Below, piece by piece: positions 1 through 9,141 of a DNA stretch of 64,000 bases (within the stretch, counting starts at the first letter, position 1; each line of letters starts with the position of its first letter). Position numbers and translations under genes: made by a program. The DNA lies in assembly GCA_039028935.1 (NCBI GenBank), contig JBCCHD010000014.1, forward strand, positions 25,059-89,058, in the 5' to 3' direction. This DNA is from Pseudomonadota bacterium (lineage in GTDB: Bacteria > Pseudomonadota > Gammaproteobacteria > Steroidobacterales > SZUA-146). The notes beneath the pieces are model-generated. The model ran no database searches and had not been told where the DNA came from. It saw only the letters and a program-made list of their open reading frames with translations.

Positions 1-1
1 G

Positions 2-538
2 ATGTACATCAAAGTGTCACCGTCAATTGTGCACGCCCCGGGCACCGTCGAAGAATCGCGGGAAATCATTGCCAACCCAAAAACTGCCGGTCTTCTCGTA
101 TCGCCCAATAAATTGGTAATCCCGCCCGGCGGCCGCAAACTCGTACGCTTTGTGAATCTCAAGCCAAACGCCCAACGTGAACACGTTTACCGTGTCGCCA
201 TAACGCCAGTTGTGAACGAGGTTAAAGCGAATGCAACCGGCGTTAAAATCTTAATCGGTTATGAGGTACTGGTCCTCACACAGCCGGTTAATGCTCAGCC
301 GGGCTTGATCGTGGAGCGCGACGGCAAGCGCCTCAGTGTGCGAAACGAAGGTAACACCAACGTGCTGATGCGCGAGGGCTACCAGTGTCCATTTGACACT
401 CAAGACAAGGAACAATGTGAACCGCTGAGTGGAAAGCGTATCTACCCGGGCAACGAATGGGGTGTCGATCTGCCGCTGGATCGCCCGGTGGAGTATTTTC
501 TAGCGGTCGGTCGAAAAAACTCTGTGGCGGTCTACTAG
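2..538 (+). CDS. Periplasmic pilus chaperone, PapD-like (5' end outside window)
   Basis: The visible 178 residues are the body of a periplasmic chaperone that would cap pilin subunits and deliver them to the usher. The N-terminal immunoglobulin-like domain is recognisable by the stretch LLVSPNKLVIPPGGRKLVR (about residues 31-49), the region that in this family ends in the strand binding pilins, and by YRVAITPVV near residue 63. The second domain has two cysteines (CPFDTQDKEQC) that may form a disulfide, as in CS1-type chaperones. There is no signal peptide because the reading frame runs off the left edge; the apparent ATG at base 2 is probably an internal Met. The usher follows 67 bases downstream on the same strand, so the two are probably co-transcribed. 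The family call is firm; the exact subtype is inferred from the neighbouring usher. Confidence 0.85.
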   Translation: MYIKVSPSIVHAPGTVEESREIIANPKTAGLLVSPNKLVIPPGGRKLVRFVNLKPNAQREHVYRVAITPVVNEVKANATGVKILIGYEVLVLTQPVNAQPGLIVERDGKRLSVRNEGNTNVLMREGYQCPFDTQDKEQCEPLSGKRIYPGNEWGVDLPLDRPVEYFLAVGRKNSVAVY

Positions 539-605
539 TCTGGTGTAACGGCAACACCGGCGAACGATCGTGGTGCCCACCGTATTGAGCTTGCGCGTCG
601 CACCG

Positions 606-3584
606 ATGGCGCGTGTCCTGCTGGTGGCCTTGTGCCTGCCACTTGCTCCACTGGCGACTGCGCAGCAATCCGAGTCGGTGAATACCGGCGCGACGCCAGT
701 CACGCCCCTCGACCTCACGGCCGAAGCCGCTAAACCGGATGCGCCCAAAGCCGAGCCCGTCTTCACTCTCGGACCGATGCCTCTCCTGCCACCCCCATCG
801 TGGGGCAAGGAAGACGACGAGTCGGTCAACGCTGATTCTGATGCCGCTCGACCCTCGCCCAGTGCGCCAACACCCAAGCCACCACGCGCGGTACGTGAAT
901 CGATAAAAGACGTTCCCGCAGCGGTAGAACAGGGCGATAGCGCCCCGACAACAACCGCCTTATCACCCGCGGTTGAACCGGCGGTGATACGACCACCTGT
1001 TGCCAACGACCCGCCCGTCGACACCCGCTCACAGGCGATTACCGTCGAAGATACGGAACCGACCGTTGACAACGCACAAGAACCGCTACCGACCTCAACA
1101 CCAACGATCGAACTGGCACCGTCGCTGAAACCCACGAACCCAGGCAGCGAGTCGGACGCCACACTGTCCGCACCGGTGATCGACGCGCCGATTAAACCGT
1201 TTCGCGAACCGGTCATGGAACAAGTCGATGTAACCGCCAAGCGCTTACCGCCACCGACGCCCGCCGATATCGAGGACACTGGTTTTGAAGTGTCGAGCGC
1301 GCCGCCCCCCGGGTTTGAGGATTTAGCCGGCGCCCAAACCACTCTCGTGGACGTCATTTACGCTCAGCGGCTCATCGCGAGCGTGATGGCAACGTTCAAC
1401 ATGGGCACCCTGACGTTTGACGATCCACTCGAAGTCATTGCGGCGATACCCGATGCAAAAGAGGATCCGGCGCTGCTCAATGCACTGACTGGCCCACTCG
1501 ACACCCATAGCGATCAGCTGTGCTACAGCGAATACGAAACCGACTGCGGAGTGATTGAGCCAGACATTGCGGCATTGATCGTTGACGAATCGCGCTATCG
1601 CGCTGAATTATTCATCCACCCCGATTATCTCGAAACACAGTTTCTCGCCGACAGCGATTATCTGCCGCGCTCCACCACCCGCTCGGCATCCGTACATGCG
1701 TTTTCACTCTCGGCGAATGGTGATCAAACCAACAATCTCATCAATCTTTCCGGCACGTCGCTATACTCGTATCGAGAGAGTCGAATCGAAGCGCAATACG
1801 ATATCGATAACAACGGTTTTTCCCTTGAAGAACTTACCGTCAAGCACGATGCGCGAGACTGGGAATACGAAGCGGGTGCGTTCCGCTCGCGGATACAAAA
1901 CACCACGTTTTTCGCCGAACAGACATTGGTGGGGGCTCGGGTCGCTTCGTCGCTTAATACGCGTACCGATCTGCAATATGCACAAGCCACACCCCTGTTC
2001 GCTTTTTTGAGTCAACGTGCACGGGTCGACATTCTGCGCGGTGACCAACTGCTCGATTCGCGATTCTATGCGGCGGGCAATCAACAGCTTGATACCTCAC
2101 GTCTACCGGACGGCGCCTACAATTTGACTGTTCGCGTGGTGGACGAATCAGGTCAATACCAAGACACGCCCTACTACTTTACCCGTTCGTCAATGCTGCC
2201 CCCAATGGATCGACCGCTGTATTTTGCCGAAGCGGGCCAAATGACCCTGACACGGGGTGCCTTGCCAACACTAACCAGTGGACACTGGCTGCGCGCGGGC
2301 ACGGCTCGGCGCCTGCGCGATAACTTCGGTTTCGAAACGTCCGTCAGTGCGATCGGCGACGCCACGCTCATTGAAGGCGGACTAATCTGGTTTCAGCCCG
2401 GGTTACAGCTTCAAACCACCGTGATGGCCGGCGACAGTACGGGAGTTGGTTTACGCGCCGTCTGGCAGCGGGATGATATCGCAGTGAGTGCCGACATACG
2501 CCGTATTAGTGGTGATCGCGCGATTATGGTCGATGAGATAGAAGTGCTGCCTCGCGCCTACACGCAAGCCAACCTATCGGCCAGCTTCCCATTTTTTGAG
2601 GGTCGCCTTTTGGCACAAAGTCGCTGGGATATGCGCGGCAGTCGAGATTTCAAATCGCTGGGGATCAACTACGCGCGGGAACTCCGCCGCTTTGCCCGTT
2701 CCTCACTGAGTGTAAGCGTAGACACCTCATTCAGTACCGACGACAGCATCATCCGCTTTGGCGTCGACTATCGCTTCCGCGAAAATGCGCGCAACGCAAC
2801 GGTTCAGCCCCGGCTTCAATACACTAGCCGCGGCTCTACCGATGCCTTGCTCAACGCCCGTTACACACAAACGTTGCGCGACGATCCAAACGGCGTTTAC
2901 CGTGCCAGCGCCTTTATTGACCGGGCGGTCGATCGCAGCGTATTGGGTGCGCGAATCAGTGGTGAAACGCCGCGCGGTGTCGGTGAATTCGAAGTGCAGC
3001 AGTCATTTGGCGGTGAGCAGCCGGGCGCATCCTACATTGCAAACGCGCGCTTTGGGCTGGTGTCGTCAGGCACACAAGTCGCCTTTGGCGGACGTCGCGC
3101 GAATGCTTCGTCGGTCATTATCGACATTGCCGGAGACGCTCCTGACGCTGTATTCGAAGTGATCGTGGACAAGCAGAGTCAAGGCTATGCTCGCAGTGGC
3201 TCACGAACCATCATTTCACTGCCGCCATACGAAACCTACGACATCCGTTTAGTTGCGCGCGGCGGGGACCTGGTGGAGATGGACGAAACCCAACACTCGG
3301 TGACGCTCTATCCTGGCAACGTCGAAACGCTCACATTCCGTATTCAGCGACAACTTGTGATTATCGGCAGAGCGGTGGATGAAGAAGGCAACCCCATTCC
3401 GCATCATGCATTCGCTGGCCTCCCCGGCTTTGCCTCCACCGACGAAAACGGTTGGTTTCAAATCGAGGTCACCAATACCGACGATCAACAGCTCAAGCGT
3501 GGTGACTCCACGTGTCGATTGTCACTGCCCGATTGGGACAAAAACGAAACGGTTGTTGTGCTGGATGAACTAGTTTGCCGGTAG
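606..3584 (+). CDS. CS1/TcfC-type fimbrial usher, outer membrane
   Basis: This is an outer-membrane usher of about 990 residues that would assemble and export pilin subunits delivered by the chaperone encoded just upstream. I chose the ATG at 606 because it begins a clean signal peptide (MARVLLVALCLPLAPLATAQ); an in-frame GTG at 570 would only lengthen the n-region, and neither start has a strong ribosome site. After the signal there are about 200 residues rich in Pro, Ala, Thr and Asp, unusual for an usher. The typical TcfC-like core then starts around LFIHPDYLE and continues as a long beta-barrel with alternating hydrophobic residues. The C-terminus (about GRAVDEEGNPIPHHAFAGLP) looks like a carboxypeptidase-regulatory or CS1 C-terminal domain. 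The pilins lie convergently on the opposite strand. The family call is secure; pilus function is inferred. Confidence 0.85.
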   Translation: MARVLLVALCLPLAPLATAQQSESVNTGATPVTPLDLTAEAAKPDAPKAEPVFTLGPMPLLPPPSWGKEDDESVNADSDAARPSPSAPTPKPPRAVRESIKDVPAAVEQGDSAPTTTALSPAVEPAVIRPPVANDPPVDTRSQAITVEDTEPTVDNAQEPLPTSTPTIELAPSLKPTNPGSESDATLSAPVIDAPIKPFREPVMEQVDVTAKRLPPPTPADIEDTGFEVSSAPPPGFEDLAGAQTTLVDVIYAQRLIASVMATFNMGTLTFDDPLEVIAAIPDAKEDPALLNALTGPLDTHSDQLCYSEYETDCGVIEPDIAALIVDESRYRAELFIHPDYLETQFLADSDYLPRSTTRSASVHAFSLSANGDQTNNLINLSGTSLYSYRESRIEAQYDIDNNGFSLEELTVKHDARDWEYEAGAFRSRIQNTTFFAEQTLVGARVASSLNTRTDLQYAQATPLFAFLSQRARVDILRGDQLLDSRFYAAGNQQLDTSRLPDGAYNLTVRVVDESGQYQDTPYYFTRSSMLPPMDRPLYFAEAGQMTLTRGALPTLTSGHWLRAGTARRLRDNFGFETSVSAIGDATLIEGGLIWFQPGLQLQTTVMAGDSTGVGLRAVWQRDDIAVSADIRRISGDRAIMVDEIEVLPRAYTQANLSASFPFFEGRLLAQSRWDMRGSRDFKSLGINYARELRRFARSSLSVSVDTSFSTDDSIIRFGVDYRFRENARNATVQPRLQYTSRGSTDALLNARYTQTLRDDPNGVYRASAFIDRAVDRSVLGARISGETPRGVGEFEVQQSFGGEQPGASYIANARFGLVSSGTQVAFGGRRANASSVIIDIAGDAPDAVFEVIVDKQSQGYARSGSRTIISLPPYETYDIRLVARGGDLVEMDETQHSVTLYPGNVETLTFRIQRQLVIIGRAVDEEGNPIPHHAFAGLPGFASTDENGWFQIEVTNTDDQQLKRGDSTCRLSLPDWDKNETVVVLDELVCR

Positions 3585-3654
3585 GCTCGCCACCAGGCTG
3601 AACGAAAGAGCAATCGCTCGCACAATTAGAGGATGGCCCAACCCAACAGCGCGA

Positions 3655-4134
3655 TTACTCGGGGGTGACCATTAATGTGAGCGTTGATCGATAGCTTCCA
3701 GCCGGTGCCTGCAGCAACGCATTGGCCGGAAGGATTACTCGAATTCGAGCGTTTGGACGGTTGCAAACGCCTTGAAAGTTGCCACGCGCGCGCAAGTCCA
3801 TCAGGGGCTGGCCCGGTGTCAGATTACGAAAGCCTCGCGCGCGCCATCGATCCGTGTAGCGCACCCGATAAGGAATTCGATAGGGGCCGCTATGCAGCTC
3901 AAACGCTCCCCCGACCTCTTCACCGTATGCCAACACGCGGTACGGTCGCCGCTCATCTAAGGCGACGCAAAAGCGCATATCGGCACGCAGCCGACCACCC
4001 GTGGAAGACGCTGACCCAAAGTCGATGTCGCTCAGTTCATTGATCACAATGCGCTGCGCCGCCGTGTCCGGCGACGCCAGACAAAGACCAAGTGCCAACA
4101 GCGTTGGCGCTAAATACAGGCGCAGTGGGTTCAT
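3655..4134 (-). CDS. Spore-coat-U-like pilin, possible tip subunit
   Basis: A secreted protein of about 159 residues. The start at 4134 gives a signal peptide (MNPLRLYLAPTLLALGLCLA) ending near DTAAQ. It shares with the next two genes the core ELSDIDFG near the mature N-terminus, one cysteine in each half, and the C-terminal pattern APAGSYRSTLTLMVTPE, all typical of the SCPU (spore coat protein U) pilin fold. Unlike its two paralogues it has almost nothing between the signal cleavage site and the first core strand, so it seems to lack the N-terminal donor-strand segment used to complete the next subunit. That would suit a tip position; this is inference. It is the last gene of the minus-strand pilin group and points towards the usher. 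Confidence 0.75.
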   Translation of the reverse strand: MNPLRLYLAPTLLALGLCLASPDTAAQRIVINELSDIDFGSASSTGGRLRADMRFCVALDERRPYRVLAYGEEVGGAFELHSGPYRIPYRVRYTDRWRARGFRNLTPGQPLMDLRARGNFQGVCNRPNARIRVILPANALLQAPAGSYRSTLTLMVTPE

Positions 4135-4338
4135 ACTAAAGAGTGTAACCACGATTATGGTAAGCCGGTGTTAAAGCCGTCACAGAATCGACTGGCTGAC
4201 GCCGTATGCCCTGGTAGCAGTGACGCACAGACATCGTAGAATATTTGGTCTTGGAAGCAGACTGGCGTCGTGATCCGAGGCTATTCGCCTTACCGAAAAA
4301 CGCACCGGAAAAAAGAGTCAGTCAACGAGGAAGCGGAC

Positions 4339-4923
4339 TTATTCGGGAATAAGAACAATTGTGAGCGTGCCGGTGTAGTTGCCGGCGGGCGCTGAATTCA
4401 GCTCCGTCGCCGGTATGGTCACCTCGATGTTTGCATTATTGACCGCGCAACCGAACACGACGTTTAGAAACTGCCAAAATCCGAAGCCGGTTTGATTGTT
4501 GAGCATCACGCCACCGGTCACGGGTGTACCACCAGCGCCGACCGCATCATTGAACGCAACATTATAGTAAAGAAGATCGGTACCATTAGATAGTGTGAAG
4601 GCGTTGACGTCAAAGGCATCGCCATCGCCATCGAGGCGCACGCGATAGATGCCTGTTCCAAACAGCCCCACGCCACTGCGACCAATACAGAGATTGTCGG
4701 ATGCCGAAAGGTCGCCTGCTCCAGACCAAGTGCCGAAGTTAATGTCGTTGAGTCCGCTGACGCGCGCCACGAGGCCCGTGGTCACCACCACGTCAACGCT
4801 ACCGGTAGAAATGCCAGGGGCGGTTGTGCCTTGCGTCGCTGCCTGCACCGTCGCTGGTAAAAGCAGACACAGTGTAACCAACGAAAGCGCGAGGCTACGC
4901 AATGGACGAAGTCGATTCGACAT
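4339..4923 (-). CDS. Spore-coat-U-like pilin subunit
   Basis: A 194-residue secreted protein with an evident signal peptide (MSNRLRPLRSLALSLVTLCL, cleavage near VQAATQ). The mature start ATQGTTAPGISTGSVDVVVT has alternating hydrophobic residues that could act as a donor strand, followed by the family core SGLNDINFGTW. Two cysteines (NLCIG and FGCAV) could form a disulfide. The end APAGNYTGTLTIVLIPE matches the other two pilins of this locus. It lies 63 bases downstream of the gene at 4987-5523 and upstream of the third pilin, all on the minus strand, so a pilin operon is likely. Which of the paralogues forms the shaft is not decidable from sequence, but the first gene in the group is the usual major subunit. 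Confidence 0.8.
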   Translation of the reverse strand: MSNRLRPLRSLALSLVTLCLLLPATVQAATQGTTAPGISTGSVDVVVTTGLVARVSGLNDINFGTWSGAGDLSASDNLCIGRSGVGLFGTGIYRVRLDGDGDAFDVNAFTLSNGTDLLYYNVAFNDAVGAGGTPVTGGVMLNNQTGFGFWQFLNVVFGCAVNNANIEVTIPATELNSAPAGNYTGTLTIVLIPE

Positions 4924-4986
4924 CAGGTGACGGGCACAACAGTGGTGCGCACCGAAATGCGCACCACGTCGGAGCGGATTCCCAGA

Positions 4987-5523
4987 TTACTCGGGAGCAA
5001 CCACCAGCGTCAGCGTACCCACATAGGTCGCTGCCGGCGCTGGCAAGAGGTCTGCGGCGGCCACAGTCACAGAAATTGTGGCGTTGTTACCGGTCGTCGC
5101 GCAGGTATCGGAACCTTGATCGGCACCGGTCATGCCCGAAGCCGTGACGCCTGTTGACAGGGCGGTTGGGCCCGAGCCATCGTTAAATTCGACCGAATAA
5201 GGAATCGGCGAAGCAATGACACCATCGGTTAAGGTAAAGGCGTTGGCCGCACCGTCACCAGAGGCAGTGATGTTGTAAAGGCCCGTACCGTTTCGATACA
5301 CACACGCGTTTGATGAACCGGTCACATCGTTCGTGCCGTCAAACGAACCGGTGATATCGGTCAGGTTTGAGATGCGTACTTCATCGTCTACATCAACCGA
5401 GATGTCGAGCGTACCGGTCGAGTTACCGCCCACAGCACCCTGTGTAGCGGCGTAAACAGTCGGCGCTGACAACGCCATAACAGCACCAGCAATCACCAGG
5501 CCACGTACTTTCTTATCTAACAT
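4987..5523 (-). CDS. Spore-coat-U-like pilin, probable major subunit
   Basis: A 178-residue secreted pilin-like protein and the first gene of the minus-strand pilin group. The start is supported by AGGAGT eight bases upstream of the ATG. The signal peptide (MLDKKVRGLVIAGAVMALSA) is followed by ATQGAVGGNSTGTLDISVDV, a candidate donor strand, and then by the core RISNLTDITGSFDG. The cysteines SNACVY and SDTCAT fit the conserved disulfide of the family, and the protein ends APAATYVGTLTLVVAPE. Composition is rich in Gly, Thr, Asp and Ala with few basic residues after the signal, as in abundant fimbrial subunits. Major-subunit status is inferred from first position and the good ribosome site. Confidence 0.8.
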   Translation of the reverse strand: MLDKKVRGLVIAGAVMALSAPTVYAATQGAVGGNSTGTLDISVDVDDEVRISNLTDITGSFDGTNDVTGSSNACVYRNGTGLYNITASGDGAANAFTLTDGVIASPIPYSVEFNDGSGPTALSTGVTASGMTGADQGSDTCATTGNNATISVTVAAADLLPAPAATYVGTLTLVVAPE

Positions 5524-6006
5524 GCTTATTCACTCCTAAAGTTTTTGACCGCTTGGCCGATAACTATGATCGGGGTAGTGCGGCTTTGGTAATCCCGCCG
5601 TCGTAGGAATCACTTCCCTTAGACCGGTAACTTTGCGTCACTCCCTTTCAGAAGCTTTGCCCGTTCATTCGTCGCACGCAGGGTCAAGACTGAGCCTGGC
5701 CGGAGCGTTACTGCAGAAACGAAGTAAATAGTAGCGAAACAGATCCTGTTCAGTCGTGACCAGACTCTCATAACGTCTTGATCAATCGTGTCCCAGTTCA
5801 CAGAATATTGATCGACCGACACCGATGTAGGCGTTAAGTAAAGTGCAGGCAATACAATGCAGCATGACGTAATACCGGACACGGCTTACATTATGCAAAA
5901 CGACGACACCGACTTTGGGGCAGTCACGACAGGTTGCGCACGCGAACGTCGGACGATCACAGAGTGGGTTTGCGGTGCGCGTTCTCAGCGCTGGTCAAGC
6001 AGCGTA
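5524..6006. other. Non-coding stretch upstream of the pilin group
   Basis: About 480 bases lie between the first pilin and the end of the MetF-like gene. An 87-codon minus-strand frame (5619-5882) has no recognisable domain, signal peptide or ribosome site and is not called. The stretch should contain the pilin promoter and its leader, but I could not pick a convincing -35/-10 pair. Two similar short boxes (TTGATCAATCG and TTGATCGACCG) lie near 5779 and 5810; their meaning is unknown. Confidence 0.5.
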
Positions 6007-6843
6007 TTACCAGCTACCGCGATCGACTAACCACGCGGATGCTTTTTTAGCACCACCAAATGGAAACACGTGGAGCTGCTTGATCGCAGAATTCGGTGTT
6101 TTGGCGCAGTGGGCATCAATGGGACCGGCAACAATCTCGGGGTCAAAGCCACTCACCAACGTTGTGACCGCTGCCGCGCGTTTTTTCAGAAACTGCAATG
6201 ACGGCCCGACGCCACACATCACAGCAAATTTCACGAGTGTCGTCAGTTTGGCCGGTCCGGTCACCCCAAGATGCACCGGCAAATCGATACCGTTTGCGGC
6301 CAGTCCTTCCGCCCACTGAACAAACCGTTCCGCATCGAATCCAAACTGTGTAACGATTGTCAGCGCCGTATCGGTACGATTCTGAAAATCTTGCTTAAAC
6401 TTGAGCGCCTCCATGGCCACTTCATCGGTAAAATCAGGCGACCCTTCGGGGTGTCCAGCGACGCCGATGTGCCGAATGCCGTAGTTGTCGATCAGACCCG
6501 TATCCAGTACATCCATGGTGGAGGCGAACTCGCCCGCCTCCTTCTCAAGACCGCCACCAATGATCAAGATATCTGTCGCACCGGCCTCGCCGCTCAACCG
6601 ATTGAGTCTCAGCTCGAGCTCGGCTCTGTCTTTCATGCGACGAGCCGGAAAGTGGGGCACTGGTTCATACCCATGCTCACGCAGTTTTACGGCACTGTCG
6701 ACCAACACATCGAGTGGGTCCACACCAACATCCGGCAAATACACGCGCGTGCCCGATGGAAACCACGTTTCAAGGTCGTCAGCCGCATTGATCTGTTTAG
6801 GCACAACTTCGATGGATGCGGGGAGTGGGCGATGCTCGGACAT
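6007..6843 (-). CDS. Methylenetetrahydrofolate reductase-like flavoprotein
   Basis: About 278 residues of the MetF family, flavin enzymes that interconvert 5,10-methylene- and 5-methyl-tetrahydrofolate. The family is recognised by the block HIGVAGHPEGSPDF, by the QFGFDAERFVQW region and by LPVHLGVTGPAKLTTLVKFA near the C-terminal half, which correspond to flavin and folate binding strands of the TIM barrel. The upstream ATG at 6909 would add a stretch overlapping the divergent gene's leader, so the ATG at 6843 (MSEHRPLPASIEV) is preferred, although no strong ribosome site precedes it. The sequence differs enough from textbook MetF that it may be a specialised paralogue, such as one serving a C1 or demethylation pathway; no methyltransferase neighbour is visible to decide this. 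Confidence 0.75.
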   Translation of the reverse strand: MSEHRPLPASIEVVPKQINAADDLETWFPSGTRVYLPDVGVDPLDVLVDSAVKLREHGYEPVPHFPARRMKDRAELELRLNRLSGEAGATDILIIGGGLEKEAGEFASTMDVLDTGLIDNYGIRHIGVAGHPEGSPDFTDEVAMEALKFKQDFQNRTDTALTIVTQFGFDAERFVQWAEGLAANGIDLPVHLGVTGPAKLTTLVKFAVMCGVGPSLQFLKKRAAAVTTLVSGFDPEIVAGPIDAHCAKTPNSAIKQLHVFPFGGAKKASAWLVDRGSW

Positions 6844-7044
6844 GGCGGTGATCTCGGGTAAAAAGGACTTCGTGAGGCTCGCGAATATAGCAACAAACGA
6901 CCGCGCCAAATGACCGGAAGCGACATCGAGTCGGGCACAGAATCTCGGACGTCGCGTGCGCCAAACCGTGATCGCGTGCCCATTCGATCGACCGATCTAT
7001 GGCAGAATAGCGCGAGTACGTGTAATGACACCAAGGGACATGCC

Positions 7045-8253
7045 GTGCGCATTTTGCATCTTCTCGACCACTCCTTGCCGCTTCACAGTGGCTACAGTTT
7101 TCGCACCCACAACATCCTGCGCGCCCAGCGAGCACGTGGCTGGACGACTGAGCAGCTCACCAGCACCAAACAGGATCGCGAGAAGAACACGCCGCACACC
7201 GTCGACGACGTGACCTATCATCGAAGTGATGAACGACCGGTGCTCAAGCGTCGACTGCCGGTGCTGCATCAGTTTGCGGTCACCGACGACCTCGCCGCAG
7301 CCGGCGCAAATTGGATGGAGTCATTCAACCCCGACATTATTCAGGCGCATTCACCCGCATTGAATGGTTTGGCCGGTATTCGACTTGCGCGCCAGTACAA
7401 CAAGCCTCTGGTGTATGAGCTGCGCGCCTTTTGGGAAGACGCCGCTGTCGATCATGGCAGCACCACGGAGGGCAGCCTTCGATATCGTGCCACCCGCATG
7501 CTCGAAACGTATGTCGTCCGCAAGGCGGCGGCTGTCACCACCATTTGTGACGGCATACGACAAGACTTAATCGCACGGGGCATACATCCAGAGAAAATCA
7601 CCGTGATCCCCAATGCCGTCAACATTGATAAGTTTGCGGTCAGCCAGGGCAAAGATTCGACGTTCGCCGAACAACTCGGTCTCGGAGGCGCGACCGTCAT
7701 CGGCTTTATCGGTTCGTTTTATGCCTATGAGGGCCTTGATCTGCTCGTCGACGCCTTCCCCGCCATTGTCAAGGAGCATGCGAACGCGCGATTGTTGCTG
7801 GTTGGCGGTGGCTTTCAAGACGAAGCTCTGCGTGCACAGGTCGCACGCCTGAATCTAACTGATAAAGTCGTGTTTACCGGTCGTGTGCCGCACGAAGAGG
7901 TTAACCGCTACTACGACTTGATCGACGTGCTCGCCTACCCGCGCCATTCAATGCGCCTGACCGAACTGGTCACGCCGCTCAAACCGCTGGAATCGATGGC
8001 CCAGGGCCGGCTTCTCGTGGCTTCTGATGTCGGCGGGCACAAAGAGCTCATCGAAGAGGGCGTGACGGGCAGTCTGTTCAAGGCCGGCGATGCAACCGAT
8101 CTTGCGCGTTCGGTGAATCATTTGTTGGCATCGCCCGACCAATGGCCATCACGCATTGCCGCCGGTCGTCGTTTTGTGGAGCAGGAGCGAAACTGGGACA
8201 AGAGCATCAGCCACTACGCGCCGGTGTTCGAATCGTTGCTGGCAAAACGCTAA
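7045..8253 (+). CDS. Glycosyltransferase family 4, exopolysaccharide type
   Basis: A retaining GT-B glycosyltransferase of about 402 residues. The start is best placed at GTG 7045 (reading MRILHLLDHSLPLHSGYSFR), with AAGGG seven bases upstream; the frame open further upstream has no matching ribosome site. The N-terminal Rossmann half has LHLLDHSLPLHSGYSFRTHN, a pattern I associate with transferases of exosortase/PEP-CTERM-linked exopolysaccharide loci. The C-terminal half has IGFIGSFYAYEGLDLL and LLLVGGGF, and the nucleotide-sugar binding region EAL-like block appears as TPLKPLESMAQGRLLVASDV. No exosortase or PEP-CTERM protein is seen in this window, so the polymer it serves is unknown. It is divergent from the MetF-like gene. 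Confidence 0.82.
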   Translation: MRILHLLDHSLPLHSGYSFRTHNILRAQRARGWTTEQLTSTKQDREKNTPHTVDDVTYHRSDERPVLKRRLPVLHQFAVTDDLAAAGANWMESFNPDIIQAHSPALNGLAGIRLARQYNKPLVYELRAFWEDAAVDHGSTTEGSLRYRATRMLETYVVRKAAAVTTICDGIRQDLIARGIHPEKITVIPNAVNIDKFAVSQGKDSTFAEQLGLGGATVIGFIGSFYAYEGLDLLVDAFPAIVKEHANARLLLVGGGFQDEALRAQVARLNLTDKVVFTGRVPHEEVNRYYDLIDVLAYPRHSMRLTELVTPLKPLESMAQGRLLVASDVGGHKELIEEGVTGSLFKAGDATDLARSVNHLLASPDQWPSRIAAGRRFVEQERNWDKSISHYAPVFESLLAKR

Positions 8254-8295
8254 GCCGAACGCTCGGCCCCCTCTGCAACCCGTGCCGCTGAACGA

Positions 8296-9051
8296 CTATG
8301 CGTCGAGTTCGTCGGCTCGAAACCAGCCCGTAATCGATAGCCTAGGCGTCGCTGCGTAAGGCGCAACATGCGTCACGGAGTGAATATGACGCACATCAAA
8401 TAATGACAGCGTATTAAATTCCGGTGTCCAAGCGTCTCGCGGCGTGCCGTCTTCCTCGAAAAACTGCAGCAGTCCACCCCAGTCGGGATGCCACGCCGGA
8501 CTGAACCCAAAAACATACGCCAACCGGCGCTCTTGACCTGACGGATCGTCACGATGGCGGGTGAGGAAATGACCGGGCCGATACGCGGTGGCTTGACCAT
8601 CTGCCCGCGTTAAGTCCGCTGCTGACGTAATCGCTTCAATCGTGGACAGCAATTCCTTGGAATTTAGAAACGCATAGAAGTCATTCAAAAACACCAGATC
8701 GTCTTTCGCCGCTTGCGTCTCCTCGCCAACCAGCGTGTCGGCGTAAGGCATGACCGCGCCCAAGTGAAAACGCCCGTATAAATACCCGACGCCGCGCGAG
8801 GCCTCCGAATAAATAGCGCCGAATAATGCCTTGCGCTGTTCCGGCGTGAGCGCCGCGAGATTTTCCATCGACATGGACGTGCCGTCACCATTCGCCACAT
8901 ACGCAAATTCATAGGGCAAGCGCTCGCCCAATATCTGACCCAGTCGCTCGGCCACATCGTCGGCCAACACATTCGTTATGCGTACACGCTCGTCACTCGC
9001 GTAGGCGGCAGCCAGAGAATCGATCTCAAGATCAGGGTGAAGCATGGTCAA
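8296..9051 (-). CDS. 2-oxoglutarate/Fe(II)-dependent oxygenase, prolyl-hydroxylase-like
   Basis: A 251-residue cytosolic protein of the 2OG-Fe(II) oxygenase superfamily. The iron ligands are visible as the HxD pair in FLTRHRDD and a distal His in IHSVTHVAPYAATPRLSITG, where the Arg after Pro would bind the 2-oxoglutarate carboxylate. The line AYVFGFSPAWHPDWGGLLQF is characteristic of the Tpa1 or prolyl 4-hydroxylase-like branch. The N-terminal part resembles the leader of bacterial members that modify proteins or small molecules, but the substrate cannot be guessed. The ATG codons at 9051 and 9045 are both possible. It lies downstream of the hypothetical gene 9142-9630 in the same direction. 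Confidence 0.8.
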   Translation of the reverse strand: MTMLHPDLEIDSLAAAYASDERVRITNVLADDVAERLGQILGERLPYEFAYVANGDGTSMSMENLAALTPEQRKALFGAIYSEASRGVGYLYGRFHLGAVMPYADTLVGEETQAAKDDLVFLNDFYAFLNSKELLSTIEAITSAADLTRADGQATAYRPGHFLTRHRDDPSGQERRLAYVFGFSPAWHPDWGGLLQFFEEDGTPRDAWTPEFNTLSLFDVRHIHSVTHVAPYAATPRLSITGWFRADELDA

Positions 9052-9141
9052 ATCCAGGCGATGAGTAAGCGCCCAAGTTTACCCCAGAATGAGCAGGCTT
9101 CCGACGTCAGTCGCTGCATTTATGTCCGTGGGTTGAGGTAT

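Noticed and set aside
500..1357. 285-codon minus-strand frame opposite the Pro-rich part of the usher
   Set aside because: It is Ser/Gly/Val-rich low-complexity sequence mirroring the Pro/Thr-rich coding of the usher, without signals of its own.
5619..5882. 87-codon minus-strand frame upstream of the pilins
   Set aside because: No ribosome site, no signal peptide and no recognisable domain.
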